A stretch of DNA of 64,000 nt from Delphinus delphis (taxonomy: Eukaryota; Chordata; Mammalia; Artiodactyla; Delphinidae), in assembly GCF_949987515.2 (NCBI RefSeq), contig NC_082699.1:76573281-76637280 (forward strand), in the 5' to 3' direction. Below are positions 45,375 to 56,022 of the stretch, one piece after another. Position numbers and translations under genes: made by a program. Position 1 is the first letter of the stretch; the number at the start of each line of letters is the position of its first letter. The notes beneath the pieces are model-generated. The model saw only the letters and a program-made list of their open reading frames with translations. It was not told where the DNA came from and did no database searches.

Positions 45375-46410
45375 GATGCTCCCGCCACAAGGAGCAGACT
45401 CAGCTGTGGGAGGCGACTCGTCCCAGGAGAATGCGACACTGGAGCAAAGCTGAACTTGACCCCAACCCTACAAATGAGAAATAGAAATGTTTGCAGCTTG
45501 AAGCCACCGAGGTTTTAGATGTTTATTTTTGGATGAACCTAAAAAAAAAAAAAAAAGCTAATTCAGATGCATACTTTGCTGGCCAGAAGACCCCTGCTCT
45601 GTGCTCTGACGTCAAGGCTTGTGTACCCCTTGACCTGGTCCATCAAGAAGTCATGTCTGTTTCTAGGACTGGGTCCCTATTTGCCTAGTCCTGGTGCCAA
45701 CAGGTGATCAATTCTAGGTGTATTGTTGGCCCTAGTGTGGACCCACACAGTTCACTCATCTGTTTAAGACAATATCGAGGTGGGGGTTCCCTAAAATGTT
45801 CCTATGACTTATTGTGTAGGGGCACTTTACACAATCCACGTCATCAACTCTCCTACCCTCTGGAAGAGCAGATATTAGTAAGCTGTGTTATAAGAGCAGC
45901 ACGATGCATGGCATCCCCCGCTTCCCCCACACCCTCCTCTGAACCAGGTGAGATGAGCAGGGCTGCAGGCACAGCCAGGAGCTCGAGTGGCCGGCCCAGA
46001 GCCCCGTGCTGGAGGAAGAAAGTGACCAAGCTGTTTCATGGGTCACTTGGTTTGATATGTGGGCACAAGCCAATAATAGACTCAGTAAATGGGAAAAAAA
46101 TTATACCATGTCATTCTGGGGGTGGTTGTGAAGATTTATTCCGATAACATTGTCAAGCGTGGACACACAGAGGCAGTCAGTCACGGAAGATGTTGGTCTG
46201 ATTCCTGTTGGAATTATTGGCCTCCTCACCATAGTGAGGGGGAGTTGGTGGTAAGCACATCAGGCTACCTGCACCCACCTGCCCCCTGCCCTTACCTCTG
46301 ATCTGCTCCCTGTTAACTAACCCACTCCCTCCTGGGTGCCAGTCCTACATCACACAGAGTCCAGGGTGATACACTGAGCCGGAGCAGCGCCATTAAAATC
46401 CGTCTGATCT
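45375..46410. other. Unassigned sequence
   Basis: An A-run at 45541-45556 is not preceded by a SINE or LINE body. The 147-codon plus frame at 45704-46147 has no domain that I recognise. Nothing else is seen. Confidence 0.4.
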
Positions 46411-46825
46411 CAGTACACGACGTCCCCCACTGTGTGAAAGCAGAGCGTTCCCATGAAATCTTTCCTAAGCCAAAACGGTGTAAAGCAAAGAAGCAGTTGC
46501 CTTAGGACACATCTCACTAACGGATGCACAACATAAATCAAGGTAAAGCACAGACAGTTCAAAGCTTACAGCGGCTCGATGATCAGATACTGAGTGTGGC
46601 TCCCGGGAAAGAAGGGAGCTTGGCGGGGCTGTTCTCGCTGCTTTGTGTACTCACTGCCTCTGTAACAGCTTAACTGCCTGCCAAACAGACATGGAATGTG
46701 ATTTTCACTCGTCTTTTTTCGGAAAAGTGAAAATCCTCTTCTGTTAGCCAAAACAGGTACTACTGTAAGTCTTTCATAAAAACGAAATGGTGTAAAATGA
46801 ACTTTCAAAAAGCAGAGGGTACCTG
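46411..46825. mobile_element. DNA transposon-like element, family uncertain
   Basis: The unit starts with 'cagtacacgacg' and ends with 'gcagagggtacctg'. The two halves contain matching inverted motifs: 'ccaaaacggtgtaaagcaaa' on the left and 'acgaaatggtgtaaaatgaa' plus 'agccaaaacaggtactactg' on the right. It resembles a CpG-decayed Tigger-group element in layout, but the ends are imperfect. Confidence 0.55.
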
Positions 46826-47159
46826 TGTGTAGCCCTCTTAAAGGTCTTCCTAGTGTCAGCCCCCTTCACCACCCCCCCCCCATATGCTCTCTGGAGTGAC
46901 CAAAAGAGTAATTAAACAGCTCTTTGGAAACTGACTGTGGCACTTATGGTAAACACAGGGAAAAGCCAAAATCTCTTTAGCTTGAGTCTGTGCACTGACC
47001 TCTTGGGAGACTATATATACATAGAGACACATGTGCACCCCTGCTCACAACATTCTGGAAGGACAAAGACAGAGAACAGATGAGCCCCTCGCCACAGGCA
47101 GAGTGGACAAGTGGGGGTCATCGAGGGATCTGCTCTCCCCAAAGCAGACTCATCTGTCT
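46826..47159. other. Unassigned sequence
   Basis: A C-run of about ten bases at 46871-46880 is the only notable composition. Confidence 0.4.
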
Positions 47160-47512
47160 TAGTTCAGGCTGCTATAAAAGAATGCCACAGACTGGCCAGC
47201 TTAAACAGCAAACATATATTTCTCAGAGTTCTGGAGGCTTGCAGGCCCATGGTCAGTGTGCTTGCATGGTACAGTTCTGGTGAGGGCCCCCTTCCCATTT
47301 ATAGATGGCCACTTTCTTGCTGTGTCCCTATGTGGTTGAGAGAGAGTGCTAGTTCTTTTCCTCTTTCTATGAGGGCACTAATCCCATCATGGGGCCCCAC
47401 CCACATACCCTAATCACCCCCCCCAAAGGTCATACCTACAAATACCATCACATGGGGGGTTAGAGTTTCAGCATATGGATTTGGGAGGACAAAGCATGCA
47501 GTCCTTATTATC
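47160..47512 (-). mobile_element. MLT1-type MaLR solo LTR, reverse orientation
   Basis: 'cttagttcaggctgctataa', 'cagactggccagcttaaaca', 'ttctcagagttctggaggct', 'agggcactaatcccatcatg' and 'tcagcatatggatttgggag' give the complete reversed MLT1 LTR order. It is the best-preserved MLT1 in the window. Confidence 0.9.
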
Positions 47513-48940
47513 ACCTTAACAGAATCTCATTTCTCATCCTCTAGGACAGAAGTTGAAAATTGGCAGCCTGAAGGTCAAACTAGCCTCCCAGATTATGTCT
47601 CATTTGTCCTGGTTATTGAAAGATAAATTGATTTAGTGACTGATATTTAATGGTGAAACTATTTCTCAGAAGAATCTAGATGCCAAGTTTGTCTTTAGAA
47701 GCAAGACTCTCTGGGAACACTCTTTGTACTTTCCCACTTGGCCACCGTGAGCTGGAGCTGCTGCCTCTCTAAAAGGGGCACGTGATGCTCCCATTTGCCA
47801 CCTCCCCTTCCCCTCCCAACCCAGAATGTCATTTGATATCTAACACCCATATCCAGGGCTGCTTCTCTCATAGCTATAACCCAACTAACCTTTTTATCAT
47901 TTGAATTTGTAACCTGCCCTTGAAGACAATCTCCTCTTTTAATAGATAGGGAAACCACAGCCCAGAAATCAGAAGTGTGGTGAGACTGGTGTATGACACA
48001 TAAACATGGAAAATGCCATTTTCACAAATTCTTTTCCTTCAAGGTCCACACGGTATCTCCAGAAACATTCTGGCACGCAAAACTCTCTCTCCTCTGACCT
48101 TTAAAGCACTCTGGTGGTGAGGACTTCCAAGCTCTATAGAATGACCAAATAAGGAATGGCACAGACAAAGATATGGGATACCTTTGTCCCCTTCCTGTTC
48201 CCTGTCCCTTCTCCCTGTGCCAGGGGTTTTGAAACGTGGTCCTGGTAAGGGATACAGGATGAACACACCACCTGTGAGAATTCTGGGGCTGCTCATCAAA
48301 TTCGGGGCATAATTGATTTGACAGCCATTTCCCAAGTAAGTCCATGTCCCTGTTTCTCTTCTTTTGCAGACAGTGAGTTCCTCAGCAGTAAGTCTGACTC
48401 CCCAGGGAGATCCCGGAGAAACAAATGTGGTCATTAGACAGGAGTGTCTGCTCAGCCAGAATTCAGAGCAGGACTGGGACTCCTTTTCATTCCAGAAGGT
48501 TAAAAAATGATTCTTCTTTATTTCTCTGTTGAGCCACTGGGGGAGAATTTGGAAAATTTATACACACAGACAGTAAGCTTGCTATCAAAGGGGACTGATG
48601 CTCCCAGCTGGGAAGAACAATTGGCAGCTTCTCCATCTTGGGCTCTGTTTATCCTTTCATTGTGATGCATAATCACAGTTTCCTTAAGAAGTTCTGTGAT
48701 TCTTAATCAGAGCTGACTTTGAAAATCTTGCATTTTCTTGGAGAGAACAAGCAAGCGGTTGCCTTTACCTGCTAGCAGATTAACCCCAGTCTTGCTTCTT
48801 GCAAAAAGCACAGTTCAGATGAAGGTGCTGAAACATTACCAGAGAATCCCAGAAAGTGAGAAGCACAGGGACCTTTATCTCCTCTCTATGGAGCCTCGTC
48901 CTCAGCAACTCAGCCGGCTCATTTGCTTCCACCTTCTGCA
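47513..48940. other. Unassigned sequence, about 1.4 kb
   Basis: No gene or named repeat recognised. Overlapping minus frames of 107 and 131 codons at 48022-48434 have no recognisable domain. Confidence 0.4.
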
Positions 48941-49552
48941 TGCATGTCTCTGACGCCGAACACCGAACTAAATCTCGGAGACAGAGCTTTGGGTGAAGTA
49001 GAAAAGAACAGCTTTATCGCTTTGCCAGGCAAAGGGGACCACAGCGGGTTAATGCACTCAAGACTGTCTGTCCCGCCCTGGAGGGAGTAGTGAGGAGTTT
49101 TATCCTGTTGGTTCAAAGAGGAGGGCGTGATCAGCTCGTGGACATTCTCCTGACTGGTGGGTGGGGAGGTAAGTGGGTGTCGGCATCATCAACCTTCTGG
49201 TTCCACGCGGTCTGGGGTCTCCGTGCTTGTGGGCAGCAGACAGTTAACTTCTCCCACCTGGTGAGGGTTTCAGTATCTGCAAAACAGCTCAAAGGTGTTG
49301 TTGTGTGTATCCCTTGAGGGGGAACCAGGACCCTGCCCCAAGGCTGCACTATTGTTTCTTGACTGTTCCTCCCTTGTCTCTGCATCCCCTCCCTTCCCTG
49401 ATTAGCAGCTGTTTGAAACTGCCCATTGGAACTCAGGGAAGGCCATGGAGGCTGAATGAAGTCTATTTCCTACAAACAAAAAAACACAGGACACAGAAAG
49501 GCATTTGTGCCCAGGAGCCCCGCAGGGTCCTGCTCAGTTTCATCTCCACCAG
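48941..49552 (-). mobile_element. Solo retroviral LTR, family A, copy 2
   Basis: Colinear with the copy at 28707-29292 over its whole length and in the same orientation. In the sense direction the polyadenylation signal has changed from AATAAA to GATAAA (49011-49018) and the TATA box has also changed (near 49098-49104), so this copy is likely inactive. No internal retroviral genes are nearby. Confidence 0.8.
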
Positions 49553-49769
49553 GGATGGGGTGCCCACCCCACTCCCTGAAAGACCATGATCACACTGGGC
49601 AACTGCAGCTGCCAGAGACTGTTGTCTTTTGTTTAAAAAAAAAAAACTAAGTGCTTCTGCCAGTTCTATCCCTGTCCTTCTCCTCTCCTCTGAAGGGCAC
49701 ATCTGCTACACACTCTTCGGGTAGATCCTTCCTTTGCACATTACAAATAACCTCCCTCTCCCAGACCTC
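49553..49769. other. Unassigned sequence with an A-run
   Basis: The A-run at about 49636-49647 has no recognisable SINE or LINE body. Confidence 0.4.
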
Positions 49770-49960
49770 TCTCTGAGGATTGGCATAGCTTGTGACCTTG
49801 GCCAAGACATTTAACCTCTCTGAGCTTGAATTTCCCCATCAGGAAAACTGGGATAATAATAAGAATACTCATCTATGTGGTTTTGACAATGATTCAATTA
49901 GATAATACATGTACGGTATAGTTTTTATAAGAGTTCCTGGCATAAAATGACTTCTCTGTT
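49770..49960 (+). mobile_element. MIR element, well preserved
   Basis: 'gcttgtgaccttggccaaga', 'cctctctgagcttgaatttc', 'aggaaaactgggataataat' and 'ttagataatacatgtacggt' follow MIR forward from the tRNA-like part to the 3' tail. Confidence 0.88.
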
Positions 49961-49972
49961 AGCTAATGATTC

Positions 49973-50503
49973 ATCGTCATCATCATCATCACCATCAACA
50001 ACAGAATCTTTAACATCCTCATCATGCTGCCTGAAAAAAAATGCACAAACTAAAGTTGAGAATTCTGTTTTATTCGATGGACATACTGAGGATTTAAGCC
50101 CAGGAGACAGCTTCTCAGATGCTCTGAGGGACTGTTCCAAAGAGGTCAGGGAGGAGCCAGGATATAGAGGAGTTTTTGCAACAAAAACCAGGTGGTTGGA
50201 ACATCAAAAGATTACTGTTAATTAAAGAAAAAGCAAACATCTCAAGTTAATGAATTTAGCACTTTTCTATGTAGGGGAAGATGCAAGAGTCTGGGCTCAT
50301 TGAAATCATTCCTTTGATCTGCACTTGAACTATCTAGGGCCAGTATCCTGTTCTTTTCTGTCCTGAATCCCCTCAGGGTGCACTGTTGGGGACATTGCAG
50401 TGACTGATGGATTGACGGCTGCAATATCCTTTGTTTGCTAATATGGCAGGTGTCATTCTTTGTCCACAATCATCATCATCATCAACATCATCATCATCAT
50501 TTT
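49973..50503. repeat. (ATC)n microsatellite interrupted by an LTR
   Basis: Trinucleotide 'cat/atc' units lie on both sides of the family B LTR: 49973-50020 (degenerate) and 50469-50501 (purer). The two halves are in the same register and orientation, as expected if the LTR inserted into a single array. Confidence 0.8.
50028..50468 (-). mobile_element. Solo retroviral-type LTR, family B, copy 2
   Basis: Colinear with copy 1 (2569-3023): A-run near the left end, 'agttgagaattctgttttat', 'gctctgagggactgttccaa', 'ggttggaacatcaaaagatt' and 'gcaatatcctttgtttgcta'. The right end 'gtccaca' abuts the ATC repeat directly. Confidence 0.72.
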
Positions 50504-51089
50504 CTTATAAATGGTAATAAACAACCCTGGATCCCTCTACATTGCTTGGGCATGTGAACTCTTGATTGTCGCAGGTGCCTTACAGTGAAAATGTTCCTAA
50601 GACGAGTCACTCAGCACACTGACCCTTGGTTCCCCCAGCTTTCATTGGGGAAACTAATGTGGAAAAGCACCTTGCGTGTCGGCTGACCCAGAGCAGAGGC
50701 TGCGACGGCATCAGTCTCCCTGTTGATCCCCACTCTCCTCTGGGGCGTTCCTTGTTTGGTCTTTGCTTCTTTCAAAGCACTCAGATCACTGCCATGAACA
50801 CCTAGAGGGACCAACAATTGCTCTTGGGATGGAGTTCACCATATTTTTATTCCTTCTCTGCATAATAACAGTCTGGTGATGTCCGGGTCAATGTGATAGC
50901 TCCCACTGAACAAGTAAGGAGGCCATGGGGTGAACTGACTATCTCAAGGCCTCCCTTTAAAGCAAAGCTCCACCTGCCATTCTCAGATAGCAGGATTCCA
51001 CAGGATCGTAGGAATGAGCGTGACGTTCTTTGACACCTCCACTCTTCCAGCCCCACTCTTCCAGCCAATTGCATAAAATCACAAGCTGC
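50504..51089. other. Unassigned sequence
   Basis: Nothing recognised with confidence. Confidence 0.4.
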
Positions 51090-51245
51090 TGACTTCTGGA
51101 CACAATATCTCTCAGCCTTAGTCTCCTCATCTCGTTGAAAGGGGGTCATAGCAGTACCCACATCACAGAGCCGTGAGTGTTGGATGAGATAACCCCTCTC
51201 AGTGCTAGCACAGCCCATCTTATAGTAAACACTCAATAAACTGGC
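51090..51245 (+). mobile_element. MIR element
   Basis: 'cagccttagtctcctcatct', 'agcagtacccacatcacaga', 'tggatgagataacccctctc' and 'gtaaacactcaataaact' follow the MIR core and 3' end. Confidence 0.8.
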
Positions 51246-52068
51246 CATTTTTCATCTCAAAATGGGCTGAACAACATTCACAACACAGCTCTCATAGAGA
51301 GAGCCTGGCGCGCAGAGGCTGGCGTAGACCAAGGGCCGCTTCTGCATCATATCAGCTTTACTAGCATTTTGCTCCAAACCTTTGGCACCATGCCCACCAC
51401 ATCTGAGCCACCTGCGGTCAATTCTACGTTTGATGGGCAGAGTTGGCAGCTCCTCTGGCTCTGACACGCTTCCAAAAAAGTTTTCAAGCTGGATTCCAGA
51501 CAGCGGCTCCGGACTGTCCACTCGGGAACCCAGAGCCACACGCGGGCTGTGCGTGCGGCCCCAGAGCCTTCTCTCCGCCAGCCTGGCGCTTCTGTGCCCA
51601 AGGCCTGGGGGCTGAAGAGCGCTCAGGTGGTGGATAATTACCCCACATGCTGCTGCTGCATGTAGATGAGGCATTATTCAAATCCAGCCTCTCTCCAAAG
51701 AGCTTTGTCATCTTCCTGGACCCCAGAACGTGCAGCCACAGAACACCCACCCCTGGCAGCCTGGGAGTGGGCTGTGTGTGTGTGGGGGGGGTGGATGCAG
51801 TCAGAGAGGATGTTTCCTGTGATGTTTCACCCTAGCTGGGGCTCTTGCCCCTGCCTATCCTCTTTTTATGGCCTCTAACCTTGGCACTGGTTCCTTTCAA
51901 GGAAGGGACAAGGAAGGAAGGAAGGGAGGAAGGAGAAAGAAGGAGAAGCAGAGAGGAAGAGACGACAAAGGGAGAGAGGGAGGAAGGAAGGAGGGAGAAT
52001 TTTCTGCATGCCCACAGATTTCTGTCTGCCCTTGATACCCTCAGAGTTTCCTCCATTCATTCCGTAAA
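51246..52068. other. Unassigned sequence, CpG-containing at 51300-51600
   Basis: Moderately GC- and CpG-rich. Overlapping frames occur on both strands (140 codons minus at 51252-51674; 77 codons plus at 51382-51615). No domain, TATA or splice structure is evident. A GGAA-rich tract follows at 51899-51998. Confidence 0.35.
51899..51998. repeat. GGAA-rich polypurine tract
   Basis: About 100 bp almost purely of A and G on the plus strand, with runs of 'ggaaggaaggaaggga' and 'gggagagagggaggaaggaa'; only five pyrimidines interrupt it. Such tracts hold repeated ETS core motifs and can form triplex DNA. Confidence 0.9.
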
Positions 52069-52464
52069 TGAAAAGCGTTGCCTGTGATATCAGTAAACAA
52101 AGGGTGTTGCAGCCATCAAGCCATCACATCACAGCAGCCCCGACGGCAGCATCAGGCCCTCAGCCACTGCAGCGCCCCCCACTGGTGCACCCTGGGCCCA
52201 GATTTTTGCATCTTCCCGTATATAGAAAGTTGCTAAATTCATTAACTAGAGATGTCTGGTTTTCTTTAACAGTAATCTTTTGATGTTCCGACTACCTGGT
52301 TTTGTGACAAAACCCGTATATATCCTGACTTCTCCCTCAGCTCTTCAGAGCAGTCCCTCAGAGCTGTCTGAGAGGCCTGTCTCCCGGGCTGGAAGTCCTC
52401 AGAAAGTCTTCCAAATAAAACATAATCCTCAGCTTTTAGGTTGTGTATTTTTTTTCCGTCGACA
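52069..52464 (+). mobile_element. Solo retroviral-type LTR, family B, copy 3
   Basis: Sense-orientation copy with 'caagccatcacatcacagca', 'taatcttttgatgttccgac', 'agcagtccctcagagctgtc', AATAAA (52414-52419) and the closing 'cagcttttaggttgtgt' with T-run, ending in GACA. It is inverted relative to copy 2, 1.6 kb away. Confidence 0.72.
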
Positions 52465-54009
52465 CCTCCATAATGATGGCCAGGAGTGCAGAAGGGGCCC
52501 CAGAGTCTGCAGCGAGTCTTCCCTCCCTTCCTATAAGCACAGTGTCACCTCCAGTCTCCACCCAAGAGAGCATCAGTCAGACTCAAGCCTGTGAGCACCC
52601 ATATCCCAGGCCACATGTGCCTTGTACTCTAGACGCCCGGTACCACAACGATATACATCATTGTGGAAACTGGGAACCCCACCACCAGACCCCTTCAGGG
52701 CCGGACTTGCTGCCCAGACTTGCTTGCACCAGGGAGTAACCTCAGAAGGCAGCCTCCAACTCTCAGCTCCTTCAGGGCCCGGCTCAGCTGCAGAGGGCCT
52801 CCATGTCAGAGGCCATGCGCCTCTGGGGACAGTCCCCCCTGGTGACCGAGAGAGGCAGCCGAGGGGCCCGCTGATGGGCAGCCCCACTCTGGAGCTCCCT
52901 GCAGAGGCAGCCGGGGCCCTGCGGGGTGTGCGCTGCAGTTTGGCCCCTTCCCACTCCAGTCACCTGCAACTGTGAAGGACTCGTAGGATAATGGTGTTGG
53001 TTGGCCATTGCTGGGCAATGCAGAAGGAGAACAACGGCTGGGAGCAGAACGAGGCAGCTGAGTGGCAGGTCTGAATGACAGGAAGCTCTCTGTGAGCCCA
53101 GAAGTTCTCAGCCCCTGCAGCTGAAGTGTGGAGAAAGCTGAGGACCAAGACACCATAGAGCGGCTGAACTTCCAAGATCTTTGGGAAAACTGGGACCCTG
53201 CCCATGGATGCCCCTCAAAGATTCAAACTTTCCAAACTACTCGGGGTCTTCTGAAGCCGCAGACTCGGCACCCCTCCCTATCAGGACATAGCAGCCCCAA
53301 GGCTGGAAGGCAATGCGGAGACCTGTGCTTCCAAGGCTTCACATTTGCCCTCAGGATCTACCCCCCATCTCCTGTTCTGGTCACTGGACCTATAATTAGG
53401 GCTAAGTCACCGCATAGCCCGGCAAGGATGTCTCTCAGAAGCCCAGGGAAAATGATGACCCACACTCAGAATGGTCACAGCTGACAGAGAAAGAAAGGGT
53501 TCAGTGGCTCAGGAAGGGGGCATACACTGGAATGGATGGCTGTATGTGGACGGAAGACTCGCCAGGTCCTAACCTCCCAAGAGCCAACCCAGAAGACAGG
53601 GCAATGACTAAGGCCATAAGGAATGTGACAGCTAGAGGGTCATCAGTATACTAAAAAATGTCAGAGGTGGCTCTCCTCTCTAAGCCAGGGCTGATGGAAG
53701 GAGAGGGGTGTCCTGGAGCTGTGGTGATGACAAGAGCCCTGAAACAGCAGGGAGTAGACAGCAGCCCTTCACACCATGAGCGGGGGGTGGGGGGCACAAT
53801 GATCACAATTACTGGCAAGGCTGGCCTGGCCTCCAAGGGGTCTGACCCTCAGAGAATTATGGCGATGGTTGATAGAACCTGGCATCCCTGGGAGCAAGAG
53901 ATTGGCACCACTAAAAGTACCATCCAGCTTGTACCAGCAGAACAAATCAGGGTGAATGACCAGGAGGCTGTCACAATGCTTCGCCCGATTTCTGGACTTG
54001 GCATTCGTA
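52465..54009 (+). mobile_element. Possible decayed ERVL-class internal sequence
   Basis: From about 52970 the sequence has phrases ('ctaaggccataaggaatgtg', 'catcagtatactaaaaaatg', 'gtaccagcagaacaaatcag') that remind me of the internal part of an old ERVL-class provirus read forward. The plus frames at 53128-53484 and 53658-54077 would then be unrelated to a host gene. I recognise no retroviral protein motif in them, and the assignment is weak. 52465-52970 is unassigned and GC-rich. Confidence 0.3.
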
Positions 54010-54413
54010 GTAGTCAGGGCTCTCCAGAGGAACAAACCAACAGGATGCTTATCTCTCTAGAGAGAGAACTATTTTAAGGAATTGACTCATGATTATAGAG
54101 GCTGGCAAGTCCAAAATCTGTAGGGTAGGCCAGCAGGCTGGAGACCCAGGGCAGAGATGATGTTGAAGTTCAACTCCAAAGGCCGTCTGCTGCAGAATCC
54201 CCTCTTGCTGTGGGGATGTCAGTCTTTGTTCTATTCCTTCAACTGATTAGACGAGGCCAACCCGCATTGTGGAAGGCAAGTGTGCTTTACTCAAAGTCCA
54301 CCGAGTTAAACGTTAATCTCATTGCCAAAGCACCCTCCCAGAAACACCCAGGATGATGTTTGAGACGTTTGGGCGGCACGGTCCAGCCAAGCTGACACTT
54401 GAAGTTAACCATC
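54010..54413 (-). mobile_element. MLT2-type ERVL solo LTR, reverse orientation
   Basis: 'gtcagggctctccagaggaa', 'ttttaaggaattgactcatg', 'gaggctggcaagtccaaaat', 'gtcagtctttgttctattcc' and 'gccaagctgacacttgaagt' follow the complete reversed MLT2 LTR from end to end. Confidence 0.9.
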
Positions 54414-54566
54414 CCAGCGTCCCAACTCGGCTCAGCAGGGGCCATTGCAGAGAGCTGCTAGTGAATGAAATAGGAATGTGGGAGGGACCATCCCAGCGTT
54501 CCAACTCGGCTCAGCAGGGGCCATTGCAGAGGTCTGCTAGTGAATGAAATAGGAATGTGGGAGGGA
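54409..54566. repeat. 79-bp tandem duplication
   Basis: Two copies beginning 'ccatcccagcgt' at 54409 and 54488. They differ at only a few positions (for example 'agagctgc' versus 'ggtctgct'). The first copy starts within the end of the MLT2 LTR. Confidence 0.95.
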
Positions 54567-54609
54567 TGTGGGAGGGGTGTGGGAGGGATGTGGGAGGGAT
54601 GTGGGAGGG
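54555..54609. repeat. 11-bp minisatellite, five units
   Basis: Five tandem units of 'atgtgggaggg', one with A to G at the first base, grow directly from the end of the second 79-bp copy. Confidence 0.95.
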
Positions 54610-55017
54610 GTTCCCACCCCTGCGTGGATGACCACGTCCAGCAGTGCCCATTCTGGAAATTTCCGTGGGGTTGATGGGGGCTTTCTTGGGCTTGCACCGC
54701 TGTTCAACTCCTGCCTCTGTTTAATCTTTCTCTCTCCCTCCCTTTCACAGGCCTCGTCCCTTATAGACATCTTCCGTCCAACTGCATCTCAGCCTCAGAC
54801 TATGAGGGACTCAGCTTGTGACAGTCATTCATCACACGTGCACATACCATAAGTTAGAAACTCGATAATTTTTACAATGTGGACACATTTCTGTCACGGG
54901 CACCCTGTAGCCTGGAAGCGTCCATCATGCTCACTCAGCACAGTGGCTGTGAAATTCTTCCACGGAATTTCCTGTACCAGAAGTTTGTTCTTAATAGGTT
55001 ACATCTTATGATACATT
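54610..55017. other. Unassigned sequence
   Basis: No repeat or gene recognised. Confidence 0.4.
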
Positions 55018-55470
55018 TCAAATTACCTTCATGTACGGTGTGAGGTAAGAGTCAAGGTTTGTTGTTTCCCAGTACCACTTATTGAAAAAATAATCGTTCT
55101 CCCACTGAAACGCTGGGCTGTCTCTGTAGGAAATCCTGATGACGTGTGTGGGTCTATTTCTAGACACTCCCTTCCTTGCCACTTGTATATTTGATTACCC
55201 TTGTGCCCATATCACACTGTCCTTAATACTAGAGATTTACAATGTCTTATGGCTTAGAATAAGTCCTTCAACTTTACTGTTCTTCAAGTTTGTCCTGCTT
55301 TATTGTAGGTTCTTTGCACTTCCACGTGAATTGTGATTTTGAGTGGTATTGCGTTGAGTCTCTAGATCAACGGGGATTGGCGACGCTGAGTTTTATGATT
55401 GTGAGTATGGCATGGCCCTCGCATATTTAGGTCCCCTTTAATTCTCTCACTGAGGTTTTGTTGTTAATAG
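55018..55470 (-). mobile_element. Old L1 ORF2 fragment, reverse orientation
   Basis: 'gtgtgaggtaagagtcaagg', 'agtaccacttattgaaaaaa', 'gacgtgtgtgggtctatttc', 'catatcacactgtccttaat' and 'ttgcgttgagtctctagatc' follow reversed L1 ORF2. It is an internal fragment without the 3' UTR, and the frame is lost. Confidence 0.85.
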
Positions 55471-55630
55471 TGCATCCCTGCAGCTGGGATGGGAAGAGCC
55501 CCAGAAGGCAGTGCAGTTACAGGAGTATGGGAATGTTATAGACGAATCCATACGTGTGTGTAGAGATAGTGTGCTACCATCTGCATGTAGGCTTCGTGCT
55601 TTCATATCTGTTTAGTGCGAAGGGATTGTT

Positions 55631-56022
55631 ATGGGCTAAACGTTTGTTTCCCTCCAAAATTCCTATGCTGAAGCCCTAGCCCTCAGTGTGATGAATGGTA
55701 TTTGGATGTCAGGCCTTTGGTAGGCGGTTTGAGATGAGGTGATGAAGGTGGGCACCCCGTGACAGGATTAGTGCCCTTATAAGAAGAGGAAGAGAGAGAG
55801 AGAGAGATCTCTCCAGGAGCACACACTGAGGAAAGGCCATATGAGCACACAGTGAGAAAGTACCTGTCTGCAAGCCAGGAAGAGGGCCCTCACCAGACGC
55901 CACATCCGCCAGCACCTGGAGCTCAGATTCCCCAGCCCCCAGAGCTGTGAGAAGTAAATGTTTGTTGTCTAAGCTGCCCAGGCTATGGTATTCTCGTTAT
56001 GGCAGCCCAAGCTGACTAAGAT
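55631..56022 (+). mobile_element. MLT1-type MaLR solo LTR
   Basis: It starts at 'ttatgggctaaacgtttgtt', continues with 'gattagtgcccttataagaa', 'aagagggccctcaccagacg' and ends with 'atggcagcccaagctgacta'. A short (GA)n run at 55791-55807 lies inside. Confidence 0.9.

Noticed and set aside
28707..49552. A single 20-kb provirus bounded by the two family A LTRs
   Set aside because: The sequence between consists of L1, L2, MIR, SINE and DNA transposon copies with no retroviral genes.
50028..52464. A provirus bounded by family B copies 2 and 3
   Set aside because: The copies are inverted relative to one another and the 1.6 kb between contains a MIR and unrelated sequence.
53785..53800. G-run 'ggggggtggggggc' as a functional quadruplex
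   Set aside because: Isolated low-complexity run without promoter context; structure alone is not evidence of function.
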